DNA from: Acuticoccus sp963704595
Lineage (GTDB): Bacteria > Pseudomonadota > Alphaproteobacteria > Rhizobiales > Amorphaceae
Assembly (NCBI GenBank): GCA_963704595.1
Contig: OY969922.1
Coordinates: 1,054,001-1,118,000 of the forward strand
DNA: 64,000 nt
Direction of reading: 5' to 3'
The stretch's first letter is position 1; each line of letters opens with the position of its first letter. The translations under genes were made by a program, and so were the position numbers. Shown here in pieces: positions 43,246 through 52,889 of the stretch. The notes beneath the pieces were generated by a model. The model had not been told where the DNA came from, made no database searches, and worked only from the letters and a program-made list of their open reading frames with translations.

Positions 43246-44184
43246 TCAGAGTGCGGCGAAGGTATCGCAGTCGTCGGGATTGCCGCTCTGGTAGCCGCGC
43301 TTGAACCACTGCGACCGCTGCTCCGCCGTTCCGTGGTTGAAGCTTTCCGGCACCACGTAACCCTGCTGCCGGCGCTGCATCATGTCGTCGCCGACGGCAG
43401 CCGCCGCGCCCAGCGCCTCGTCGATGTCACCCTCTTCCACGATGCCCGTCCGGTCCGCGGCGTGGGCCCAGACGCCGGCGTAGCAGTCGGCCTGAAGCTC
43501 AACCTTCACGCTCTCCGCGTTCGACTGGGCCTCGCCCATGCGCTCGCGGTCCTGCGCGAAGCGGCCGAGCACGCCGGTCTGGTTCTGGACGTGGTGGCCG
43601 ACCTCATGCGCCAGGACGTAGGCCTGCGCGAAGTCGCCGGGAGCGTCGAGCCTGCGCTCAAGAAGGTCGAAGAAGGAGAGGTCCACGTAGACCTTCTGGT
43701 CGGCCGGGCAGTAGTAGGGGCCGACGGCCGCGCTGCCGAAACCGCACGAGGTCTGCACGAAGCCCGAATAGAGCACGAGCTGCGGCGGGTCGTAGCGCGA
43801 GCCGCTTTCCTCGAAGATGCGGCCCCAGGTGTTCTCGGTTTCCTTGAGGACGACGGCCATGAATGCGGCGCGTTCGTCGTCGGCCGCCTTCTGCTGCGGA
43901 GAGCGCTCCTGCGTCGGTGCGCTGATCGAACCGCCGCTCTGGCCGCCCGAGATCATGTCGAGGAGCTGGAGCGGGTTGATCCCGACGAAAATCCAGAGCC
44001 CTATGGCGACGACGATGAAAAGTATGATCGAACCGCCACCGGCTCGCCTCACGCCGCCACCACCGCCACCGCGGGGGATGCGGATCGACGGTCCGCCACG
44101 AGACGAGCGGCCGAAGACGGTTCCTCCGCCTCGGCCGCGCCTGTCTTCTACGTTCTTGCTTCGCTCGCGGCCTTCCCAGCGCAT
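43246..44184 (-). CDS. ypfJ: Neutral zinc metallopeptidase, YpfJ/KPN_00809 family
   Basis: A 312-residue membrane-anchored putative zinc peptidase. The N-terminus is Arg/Gly-rich (RWEGRERSKNVEDRRG), then one transmembrane helix at about residues 52-68 (SIILFIVVAIGLWIFVG). The catalytic domain has YVLAHEVGHHVQNQTG with the zinc-binding HExxH, an upstream FVQTSCGFGSAAVGPYYCPA stretch, and the ELQADCYAGVWAH segment with the third ligand. The C-terminus ends NPDDCDTFAAL as in the family. Biological substrate unknown. Confidence 0.93.
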   Translation of the reverse strand: MRWEGRERSKNVEDRRGRGGGTVFGRSSRGGPSIRIPRGGGGGGVRRAGGGSIILFIVVAIGLWIFVGINPLQLLDMISGGQSGGSISAPTQERSPQQKAADDERAAFMAVVLKETENTWGRIFEESGSRYDPPQLVLYSGFVQTSCGFGSAAVGPYYCPADQKVYVDLSFFDLLERRLDAPGDFAQAYVLAHEVGHHVQNQTGVLGRFAQDRERMGEAQSNAESVKVELQADCYAGVWAHAADRTGIVEEGDIDEALGAAAAVGDDMMQRRQQGYVVPESFNHGTAEQRSQWFKRGYQSGNPDDCDTFAAL

Positions 44185-44568
44185 CCGTCACCTCCGCGGC
44201 TGCAAACCAGCCATCGGAAATAACAGTGCGCAGTCAGGACACTTGGTTCCGTTTGACGGGAATGAAAAGCGACGTCAGTTCGTGTTTCAGCCACGAGACC
44301 ATCGCACGGTGCGAACGGGCCTGCGGGCCGGTGCGCTGCGACGGCTTGTTGAGGGGAGCCTTAAGAAGAGACTGCCCGAGAACGAGATGATTGAGCATCA
44401 TTGGTGATCCTTCCCCATGAGATGTGTTGCAGCGATGAAAACGACTGGCGTTGGTTTGAATTCCCGTCTACGTCTCCCGCATTCAGTGCGCCTTGCCATT
44501 CCAATATATGCACATCGTGCGCTATTGGAAGGGGGTAGCGCACAAGTTGCGCCAAAAAAAGGTAGAGT
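44185..44568. other. 384-base intergenic stretch upstream of the XRE gene
   Basis: No supported gene; short minus-strand open frames here have no recognisable domain. The middle part (44440-44520) is relatively AT-rich. Two short inverted repeats lie just before the XRE gene (see next entry), so the promoter of that gene is probably here. Confidence 0.45.
44521..44554. promoter_or_regulatory. Inverted repeats directly upstream of the XRE gene
   Basis: gcgcta (44521-44526) pairs with tagcgc (44538-44543), and gcgca (44540-44544) pairs with tgcgc (44550-44554) around caagt. The second is a compact 15-bp palindrome ending 14 bases before the ATG, a natural autoregulatory operator site. Confidence 0.35.
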
Positions 44569-44841
44569 ATGACACCCGATCAATTTCGGGCCTGGAGAAA
44601 GGCGAACGGCTGGAAACAGCGTGAGCTCGCGGACCGGCTCGGGCTGAAGCGCCGCATGATCCAGTATTATGAGCGCGGCAACCGGGACGGTAAGGATGTC
44701 GAGATCCCGCGGACCGTGCGGCTCGCCTGCTACGCCATCGCCTGCGGGGTCGAAGAGTTCGACGGACGGACCGTCCAGTGGGCGATGCACACCGAGGAAG
44801 ACGTCGACACCGCACCCGCCGATGAGGACGACGACGACTGA
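44569..44841 (+). CDS. Small XRE-family HTH regulator with acidic tail
   Basis: A 90-residue protein. Residues 1-40 form a Cro/C1-type helix-turn-helix (FRAWRKANGWKQRELADRLG and LKRRMIQYYERG). Residues 41-75 contain two Cys and end in a Trp/His segment, and the last 15 residues are almost all acidic (EEDVDTAPADEDDDD). AGGTAGAG precedes the ATG. It lies 66 bases before carB on the same strand; any control of carB is guesswork. Confidence 0.87.
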   Translation: MTPDQFRAWRKANGWKQRELADRLGLKRRMIQYYERGNRDGKDVEIPRTVRLACYAIACGVEEFDGRTVQWAMHTEEDVDTAPADEDDDD

Positions 44842-44907
44842 GCGGGTTGCCGCACCACGCCTGCACGCTCTATAGCGGGCCGTCCTCCTTCCTTGTCAGC
44901 GGTAAGA

Positions 44908-47900
44908 ATGCCCAAACGCACCGACATCAAATCGATCCTCATCATCGGCGCGGGTCCGATCGTGATCGGCCAGGCCTGCGAGTTCGACTATTCGGGCACG
45001 CAGGCGGTCAAGGCGCTGAAGGAAGAGGGCTACCGGGTCATCCTGGTGAACTCCAATCCGGCGACGATCATGACCGACCCGGAGCTGGCCGACGCGACCT
45101 ACATCGAGCCGATCACGCCCGAAATCGTCGAGAAGATCATCGCGAAGGAGCGACCTGACGCGCTGCTGCCCACCATGGGCGGGCAGACCGCGCTCAACTG
45201 TGCGCTGAACCTGCAGGCGAGCGGCGCCCTCAAGCGCTACGGCGTGGAGATGATCGGCGCCGACGCCGAGGCGATCGAGACCGCCGAGGACCGCGAGAAG
45301 TTCAAGAAGGCGATGGACGAGATCGGCCTTGAAATCGCCGCGCTCGCGCATCGCCCACAACCTGCCCGACGCGTTTCGCGCGCTGGAGATCATCGGCCTG
45401 CCGGCGATCATCCGCCCCTCGTTCACGCTGGGCGGGCAGGGCGGCGGCATCGCCTACAACCGCGAGGAGTTTCTCGACATCGTGGAAGGCGGGCTCGACG
45501 CGTCGCCCACCACCGAGGTCCTGATCGAGGAATCCGTGCTCGGCTGGAAGGAGTACGAGATGGAGGTGGTCCGCGACCGCGCGGACAACGCCATCATCAT
45601 CTGCTCCATCGAGAACATCGACCCGATGGGCGTCCACACCGGCGATTCCATCACGGTCGCCCCGGCGCTGACGCTGACCGACAAGGAGTATCAGCGGATG
45701 CGGTCCGCCTCGATCGCCGTGCCTGCGGCGGATCGGCGTCGAGACCGGCGGCTCCAACGTCCAGTTCGCGATCAACCCCGAAGACGGGCGCATGGTCGTC
45801 ATCGAGATGAACCCGCGCGTGTCGCGCTCCTCGGCGCTCGCCTCCAAGGCGACGGGCTTCCCGATCGCCCGCGTCGCGGCCAAGCTTGCCGTCGGCTACA
45901 CGCTCGACGAGCTCGACAACGACATCACCCGGGGCGCGACGCCGGCCTCGTTCGAGCCGACGATCGACTACGTGGTCGTGAAGATCCCGCGCTTCACGTT
46001 CGAGAAATTCCCCGGCGCGTCCACGGTGCTGACCACCTCGATGCGCTCGGTCGGCGAGGTCATGGCCATCGGCCGCACCTTCTCCGAGGCGATGCAGAAG
46101 GCGCTGCGCGGCCTCGAGACCGGGCCTCACCGGGTTCGACGAGGTCGAGATCGAGGGGCTCGGCAAGGGCGAGGACAACCAGGCGATCCGCGCCGCCATC
46201 GGCGTGCCGCGGCCCGACCGGCTCCTCAAGGTCGCCGAGGCGATGCGGCGCGGCTTCTCGGTGGACGCCGTCCACGAGGCGTCCGCCATCGACAAGTGGT
46301 TCCTGGAGCGAGATCGACGGCATCCTCGTCGCTCGAGGCGAAGGTGCGCGCGCACGGCCTGCCGCAGACCGCCGCCAACCTGCGGACCCTCAAGGCCGCC
46401 GGCTTCTCCGACCAGCGGCTCGCCACGCTCGCCAACGTCAGCGTGGAGTCCGTGCAGGCGCTGCGCGACCGGCTCAACGTGCACCCGGTCTACAAGCGGA
46501 TCGACACCTGCGCCGCCGAGTTCGCCGCGCCGACCGCCTACATGTACTCCACCTACGAGACGCCGTTCGAGCGGCGCGCCGCAGAGCGAGGCCGCGCCCG
46601 TCGAACCGCAACAAGGTGGTGATCCTCGGCGGCGGCCCGAACCGGATCGGCCAGGGCATCGAGTTCGACTATTGCTGCTGTCACGCCGCCTACGCGCTCA
46701 AGGAAGCGGGCGTCGAGACGATCATGATCAACTGCAACCCGGAGACGGTCTCGACCGACTTCGACACGTCCGACCGGCTCTATTTCGAGCCGCTCTCCCT
46801 CGAGGACGTGCTCGAGGTTCTGGCGGTGGAGACGCTCGTCCGGCCGGCTGATGGGCGTCATCGTCCAGTTCGGCGGGCAGACGCCGCTCGGCCTCGCGCA
46901 GGGTCTGGTCGATGCCGGCCACACCATCCTCGGCACCAGCGTCGACGCGATCGACCTCGCCGAGGACCGCGACCGGTTCCAGAAGCTCCTCCACAAGCTG
47001 CAACCTGCGCCAGCCGGAGAACGGCATCGCCTACTCGGTCGAGCAGGCCCGGCTGGTGGTGCAGGACGTCGGCATTCCGGTGGTGGTGCGCCCGTCCTAC
47101 GTGCTCGGCGGCCGCGCGATGGAGGTCATCCGCGACGAGGACCACCTCGACCGCTACCTCTTCGGCGCGCTGCAGCAGATGGTGCCCGGCCACATCCGCG
47201 CGAAGTACCCCAACGACAAGACCGGGCAGATCAACATGCTGCTCGGCAAGAACCCGCTGCTGTTCGACCGCTATCTCAGCCAGCGCGGTGGAGGTGGACG
47301 TCGATGCCCTGTCCGACGGCGAGGACGTGTTCGTCTGCGGCGTGATGGAGCACATCGAGGAAGCCGGCATCCATTCGGGCGACTTCGGCCTGCTCGCTGC
47401 CGCCGCGCACGCTGAGCGACTCCATCGTCGAGCAGATGCGCGCGCAGACCACGGCGCTCGCCCTGTCGCTCGGCGTCGTCGGCCTGATGAACGTCCAGTT
47501 CGCGGTGAAGGGCGAGACGATCTACATCCTCGAGGTCAACCCCCGCGCCTCGCGCACGGTGCCCTTCGTGGCGAAGACCATCGGCGTGCCGATCGCCAAG
47601 ATCGCGGCGCGCGTGATGGCCGGCGAGCGGCTCTCGACGTTCAACCTCTCGCAGAAGAAGCTCAGCCACGTCGCGGTGAAGGAAGCGGTCTTCCCGTTCG
47701 CGCGCTTCGCCGAGGTCGACACCGTGCTCGGCCCGGAGATGAAGTCCACCGGCGAGGTCATGGGGATCGACTTCACGTTCGCCTCGGCGTTCGCCAAGTC
47801 CCAGCTCGGCGCGGGCAACGGCCTGCCGAAATCGGGCACGGTGTTCATCTCCGTGCGCGACGAGGACAAGGAGGCGATCCGCGCCGCGGCGAAGCGGCTG

Positions 47901-48242
47901 GTGGACGGCGGCTTCCGGCTGATCGCGACGTCCGGCACCCAGCGGGACTTCGCGGCCCACGGTATCAAGTGCGAGAAGATCAACAAGATGTCCGAGGGGC
48001 GGCCGCACATTGTCGACGCGGTGAAGAACGGCGAGGTCCAGCTCGTCCTCAACACCGCCGAGGGGCCGCAGGCTGTTGCAGATTCCAGCCAGATGCGGCG
48101 TGCAGCCCTCTTCCACAAGGTGCCGTATTACACCACACTGGCCGGTGCGCTGGCGGCGGTGGACGGCATCGTCCTTACGGGAACGACCGACCTTGAGGTT
48201 CGTCCCATGCAGTCCTACGTGAGCGCGTCACCGGCAACTTGA
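44908..48242 (+). pseudogene. carB: Carbamoyl phosphate synthase large subunit, broken by about 11 single-base insertions as written
   Basis: The coding content of a complete CarB (about 1107 residues) is present in order, but spread over three frames. It starts MPKRTDIKSILIIGAGPIVI, passes through GGQGGGIAYNREEF, IEMNPRVSRSSALASKATGF and, in the second half, VVILGGGPNRIGQGIEFDY and FAVKGETIYILEVNPRASRT, and ends with the allosteric domain and MQSYVSASPAT. One extra base is inferred near 45333, 45722, 46125, 46309, 46330, 46587, 46600, 46842, 47001, 47280 and 47384; removing them gives 1108 codons including the stop. Between them the protein is normally conserved, and all changes are insertions. 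carB is needed for arginine and pyrimidine synthesis. I think sequence error is more likely than real decay. Confidence 0.93.
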
Positions 48243-48318
48243 GCGCTTGCAATTTGCGCATCAACTGGTGGACATTGGTCTGATTCGCGGCGACGCGGCT
48301 CTGAAGAAAGTTTTGGCG

Positions 48319-48792
48319 ATGGAAAAGATCCCGATGACGGCAGACGGTTACGCTTCTCTGGAGCGTGAACTGAAACTGCGCACATCAGAAGAACGGCCGA
48401 AGATTATCGCCTCCATTTCCGAAGCGCGTGCGCATGGCGACCTGTCCGAGAATGCAGAGTACCACGCAGCGAAAGAAGCGCAGAGTCACAACGAGGGCCG
48501 TATTCAGGAACTCGAAGACATGCTGTCGCGTGCCGAAGTCATCGACCTGAAAAAGCTTTCGGGTGACACCGTGAAGTTTGGTGCCCACGTGACGCTGGTC
48601 GACGAAGACACCGAGCAGGAGCGCAAATACCAGATCGTCGGCGATGTCGAGGCCGACGTGAAGCAGGGGCGCATCTCGATTTCTTCGCCGATCGCGCGCG
48701 CACTGATCGGCAAGGGCGTCGGCGACAGCGTGGAGGTTACCGCCCCCGGCGGCGCCCGCGCCTACGAGATCACCGAAGTCCGCTTCGGCTGA
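48319..48792 (+). CDS. greA: Transcription elongation factor GreA
   Basis: A 157-residue protein of normal GreA length. The N-terminal coiled coil (ASLERELKLRTSEERPKIIA, then ISEARAHGDLSENAEYHAAK with the acidic tip residues that reach into the RNA polymerase channel) and the C-terminal FKBP-like domain (ISISSPIARALIGKGVGDSVEV) are intact. It helps stalled RNA polymerase by transcript cleavage. The ATG at 48319 gives the family start MEKIPMTADGYASL; an ATG 72 bases upstream would add a non-family leader. It lies 76 bases after carB; base use is less GC-biased than in the surrounding genes. Confidence 0.96.
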   Translation: MEKIPMTADGYASLERELKLRTSEERPKIIASISEARAHGDLSENAEYHAAKEAQSHNEGRIQELEDMLSRAEVIDLKKLSGDTVKFGAHVTLVDEDTEQERKYQIVGDVEADVKQGRISISSPIARALIGKGVGDSVEVTAPGGARAYEITEVRFG

Positions 48793-48830
48793 ACACGCTG
48801 GCCCGGCGCGCACCCGCGCCGGCGCAAAAT

Positions 48831-48861
48831 AAAAGCCGCGGTCCAGAGGGCCGCGGCTTTT
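48831..48861. terminator. Bidirectional terminator after greA
   Basis: A perfect 11-bp stem aaaagccgcgg (48831-48841) and ccgcggctttt (48851-48861) with a 9-base loop, A-run before and T-run after, 39 bases after the greA stop and 8 bases from the stop of the convergent small gene. It should work on both strands. Confidence 0.92.
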
Positions 48862-48868
48862 GCGTTGT

Positions 48869-49264
48869 TCAGGCGGGCGCGCGCACCGGCGGCGCTGCCG
48901 CGTTGGGAAGCGCCGGCGACCACCGCGGCGCCAGCCGCCGCAGCACCGACGTGCGCGACGGTGGCGCGAGGTTGACGAAGTGCCGCTCGCGGATCGCCGA
49001 TGCGGACACCCCCTCCAGCGTCAGCGTCTGGTGCACTTCGCTGCCGAACTTCACCACGATGGTGCAGCCCGAGGGCATCGGGCAGAATTCGAGGTCATGC
49101 GCCGACAGGGTACCGCGCACGTCGATCCGGTCGCAGTCGGGGTCGAAGCCGAACACGGTGGCGTGCGCGCCGAACATCGGGACGAGGACCACGGGCGACT
49201 GCTCCATGGCGGGCGCGCGGGTGCCGCAGCGTTCGCGCACGGTCGTGCCTGTCGCATCGGTCAT
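48869..49264 (-). CDS. Small protein resembling the C-terminal domain of RTX-type proteins
   Basis: A 131-residue protein with no full family match that I recognise. The central part, ATVFGFDPDCDRIDVRGTLS then LEFCPMPSGCTIVVKFGSEVH and LTLEGVSASAIRERHFVNL, follows the pattern seen after the last RTX repeats of serralysins and other type I-secreted proteins (xGFDPxxDxIDV, a hydrophobic strand, LTLxGVxxxxL). No nonapeptide repeats and no signal peptide are seen. The start is the ATG at 49264, with GGGGAG about 8 bases upstream. The last 30 residues are basic and Pro/Ala-rich. Function not assigned. Confidence 0.6.
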   Translation of the reverse strand: MTDATGTTVRERCGTRAPAMEQSPVVLVPMFGAHATVFGFDPDCDRIDVRGTLSAHDLEFCPMPSGCTIVVKFGSEVHQTLTLEGVSASAIRERHFVNLAPPSRTSVLRRLAPRWSPALPNAAAPPVRAPA

Positions 49265-49643
49265 CGCGATCTCTCCCCTCTCGTTCCGCCCTGGCCGCAC
49301 TCTTCCGGTGCCTGAACGCCCGACAACGCAGGCGTTTCAATCTTTGTTTAAAAACCATAGCGGTCGTGCGGTTTCGGTGACTACCCCTCAACCATAAGAT
49401 TTAAGCATGTTTTAACGCTGTCGGCGCTGCGCGTTTGTGTCCGCCCTCTTCAGCCGGCTGACGCGAAAGCCTCCGGAAGAACGGGCGCGGCGACGTCGCC
49501 GCACCTTGCCGGCGGCGGCTGGCGGGGTTAGAGACAGCCCGTTCTACAAACAAAGCGCCGCGCTGCGAGGGTCGTTGCTCGGGAGAGCGACCGGTCCCGC
49601 CGGTCGGCGGCGCATCACATCCTAACGGCACGGTACGGAGCGG
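49265..49643. other. 379-base divergent intergenic stretch before ettA
   Basis: Contains a lower-GC zone around 49340-49425 likely to hold promoters for the minus-strand small gene and for ettA. A 62-codon plus-strand frame from about 49437 is Arg-rich and has no recognisable similarity; I do not call it a gene. Confidence 0.4.
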
Positions 49644-51296
<1,653 letters not shown>

Positions 51297-51323
51297 GTCC
51301 GGGCCAGCGCCGGACGCAAACCC

Positions 51324-51353
51324 GTGCGCCGCCGATGGCAATCTGCGGCGCAC
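51324..51353 (+). terminator. Hairpin after ettA, possible terminator
   Basis: A perfect 9-bp stem gtgcgccgc (51324-51332) and gcggcgcac (51345-51353) with a 12-base loop, 27 bases after the ettA stop. There is no proper T-run, so termination strength is uncertain. Confidence 0.45.
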
Positions 51354-51406
51354 GACGCATATAGCCCTCTTGGAGGCGCGGCCCTCCCGATGGTGAGGTA
51401 TCAGTC

Positions 51407-52879
51407 TTGGGGCAGGGCGAGGAGATGATCGCGGCGGAAGAGGCCGCGCGCAGCAAGCGATGGATGCCTCAATGGCGCCCGCGCAGCGCGGTCCGCATCT
51501 TCACCAGCGCGATGTCGAGCTTCTCCACCAGAGCGGTGCTCGACGAACACGCCGCCTTCCGCGTCGCCCGCGCCGAACGCCGCGGCCTCCAGCTTGCCAT
51601 CATCTGCCGGACCATCGCGTTCGCGCTCGCGGGCGTCTACTACGTCGCCGCGCTGATGCTCTCCAACTTCACGCCGACGCTGGGCGGGATCGGCCTTCTC
51701 GCCGTCCTCACGCTCGTCGGCGTCCTCCACTTCGCCGTCATCGGGACGCGCTGGGACACGCCCTGGCTGAAGTTCGTGATGTGCGCGTTCGACATCCTGA
51801 CCGTGTGCGGGCTCGTCGTCCTGCTGCCGCTCGGCATCAAGGGCGACGCGCCGCAGACCTACATCTACGCCATCATCTCCGCCAACATGCTGATGCCGTT
51901 CGTGGCGCTGGCGGCGCTGTCGCTGTCGCCCTCGCTGGTGCTTTTCGCGGGCGCCGTCGCGGCAGGCGGATGGTGGGCGGCGTTCCTCATGATCACGTCC
52001 GGCATTGCGGCGCCGGTGTCATGGGCAGACATTCCGCTCGACCCGACGCTCGAACAGTACGAGGCGGTGGTGTTCTCGCGCGAGTTCGTCGGGCGGGGCA
52101 CGCGGCTGATCGAGATGATGACGCTGCTTCTGGTGGCGGGGGTGCTGTCGCTCACCGTTGTTCGCGCGCGGCGGATCTTCGTGGCGCAGGTCCACGCGCA
52201 GGAGCAGCGCGAGAAGGAGCGCGAGGCGAGGGCGCGGATCTTCTCGCAGCTCGGCCGTTTCGTGCCGGCCTCGATCGCCGACAGGCTGATCGACGACCCG
52301 TCCGGCCTCACCCCCAACGTGCGCGACGGCGCAGTGCTGGTGATGGATATCCGCGACTTCACGGCCTACGCCGAAAGCCGTGGCCCGGCGGACGTGATCG
52401 CCGACCTCAACCGCTTCTTCGCGGTGTGTGCCGACAGGGTGAGCGAGAACGACGGCGTCATCATCTCCTTCACCGGCGACGGGCTGTTGGCCACCTTCAA
52501 CACGCCAATCCGCACCAAGGGGCCGGAGCGGGCGGCGCTCTCGACCGCGCACGCGCTGGTCGAGTGCGGGCAGGACTTCGACTTCTTCCTGCGGATCGGC
52601 ATTGCGGCGGGGCCAATCGCGGCGGGGAGTGTGGGCTCGGACCAGCGGCAGGCATTCACCGTCTATGGCGACACTGTGAACCGCGCGGCGCGGCTGGAAG
52701 CGCTCGCGAAGGAGCTCGACGTCCAGATCCTCGCCGACGAGACCGTCGCCTCGTCGATGCCGGAGGGGATGGTCGCCCGCGGCAACCAGTCGATCCGCGG
52801 CTTCACCGGCGAGATCCCTGTGTGGGAGGTGACGCGGACGGGAACGGCCCGACCCGTCGCGGACGAGATCGTGACCTGA
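51407..52879 (+). CDS. Membrane-anchored class III adenylate/guanylate cyclase
   Basis: A 490-residue protein. After about 65 cytoplasmic residues, five to six predicted membrane helices (about residues 65-260, e.g. TIAFALAGVYYVAALML, FDILTVCGLVVLLPLGI) lead through a charged helix (QEQREKEREARARIF) to a class III cyclase domain. Metal-binding Asp residues are in AVLVMDIRDFTAYAES and SFTGDGLLATF; QAFTVYGDTVNRAARLEAL holds the Asn and Arg. It should make cAMP in response to a membrane signal. A TTG start at 51407 has GGTGAGG at a normal distance; the ATG at 51425 has no room for a ribosome site and is less likely. Convergent with the RTX peptidase gene. Confidence 0.9.
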   Translation: MGQGEEMIAAEEAARSKRWMPQWRPRSAVRIFTSAMSSFSTRAVLDEHAAFRVARAERRGLQLAIICRTIAFALAGVYYVAALMLSNFTPTLGGIGLLAVLTLVGVLHFAVIGTRWDTPWLKFVMCAFDILTVCGLVVLLPLGIKGDAPQTYIYAIISANMLMPFVALAALSLSPSLVLFAGAVAAGGWWAAFLMITSGIAAPVSWADIPLDPTLEQYEAVVFSREFVGRGTRLIEMMTLLLVAGVLSLTVVRARRIFVAQVHAQEQREKEREARARIFSQLGRFVPASIADRLIDDPSGLTPNVRDGAVLVMDIRDFTAYAESRGPADVIADLNRFFAVCADRVSENDGVIISFTGDGLLATFNTPIRTKGPERAALSTAHALVECGQDFDFFLRIGIAAGPIAAGSVGSDQRQAFTVYGDTVNRAARLEALAKELDVQILADETVASSMPEGMVARGNQSIRGFTGEIPVWEVTRTGTARPVADEIVT

Positions 52880-52889
52880 AGCCGGGGGC

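Noticed and set aside
44361..44555. Short minus-strand gene upstream of the XRE regulator
   Set aside because: No domain, no convincing start context, and it covers the probable promoter and palindromes of the XRE gene.
45332..47385. Programmed +1 frameshifting as the explanation for carB
   Set aside because: No shared slippery site with a rare codon or stop precedes the joins, and eleven events in one essential enzyme would make expression negligible.
49437..49625. Small Arg-rich plus-strand gene before ettA
   Set aside because: Composition is that of a random frame, there is no clear ribosome-binding site, and no recognisable motif.
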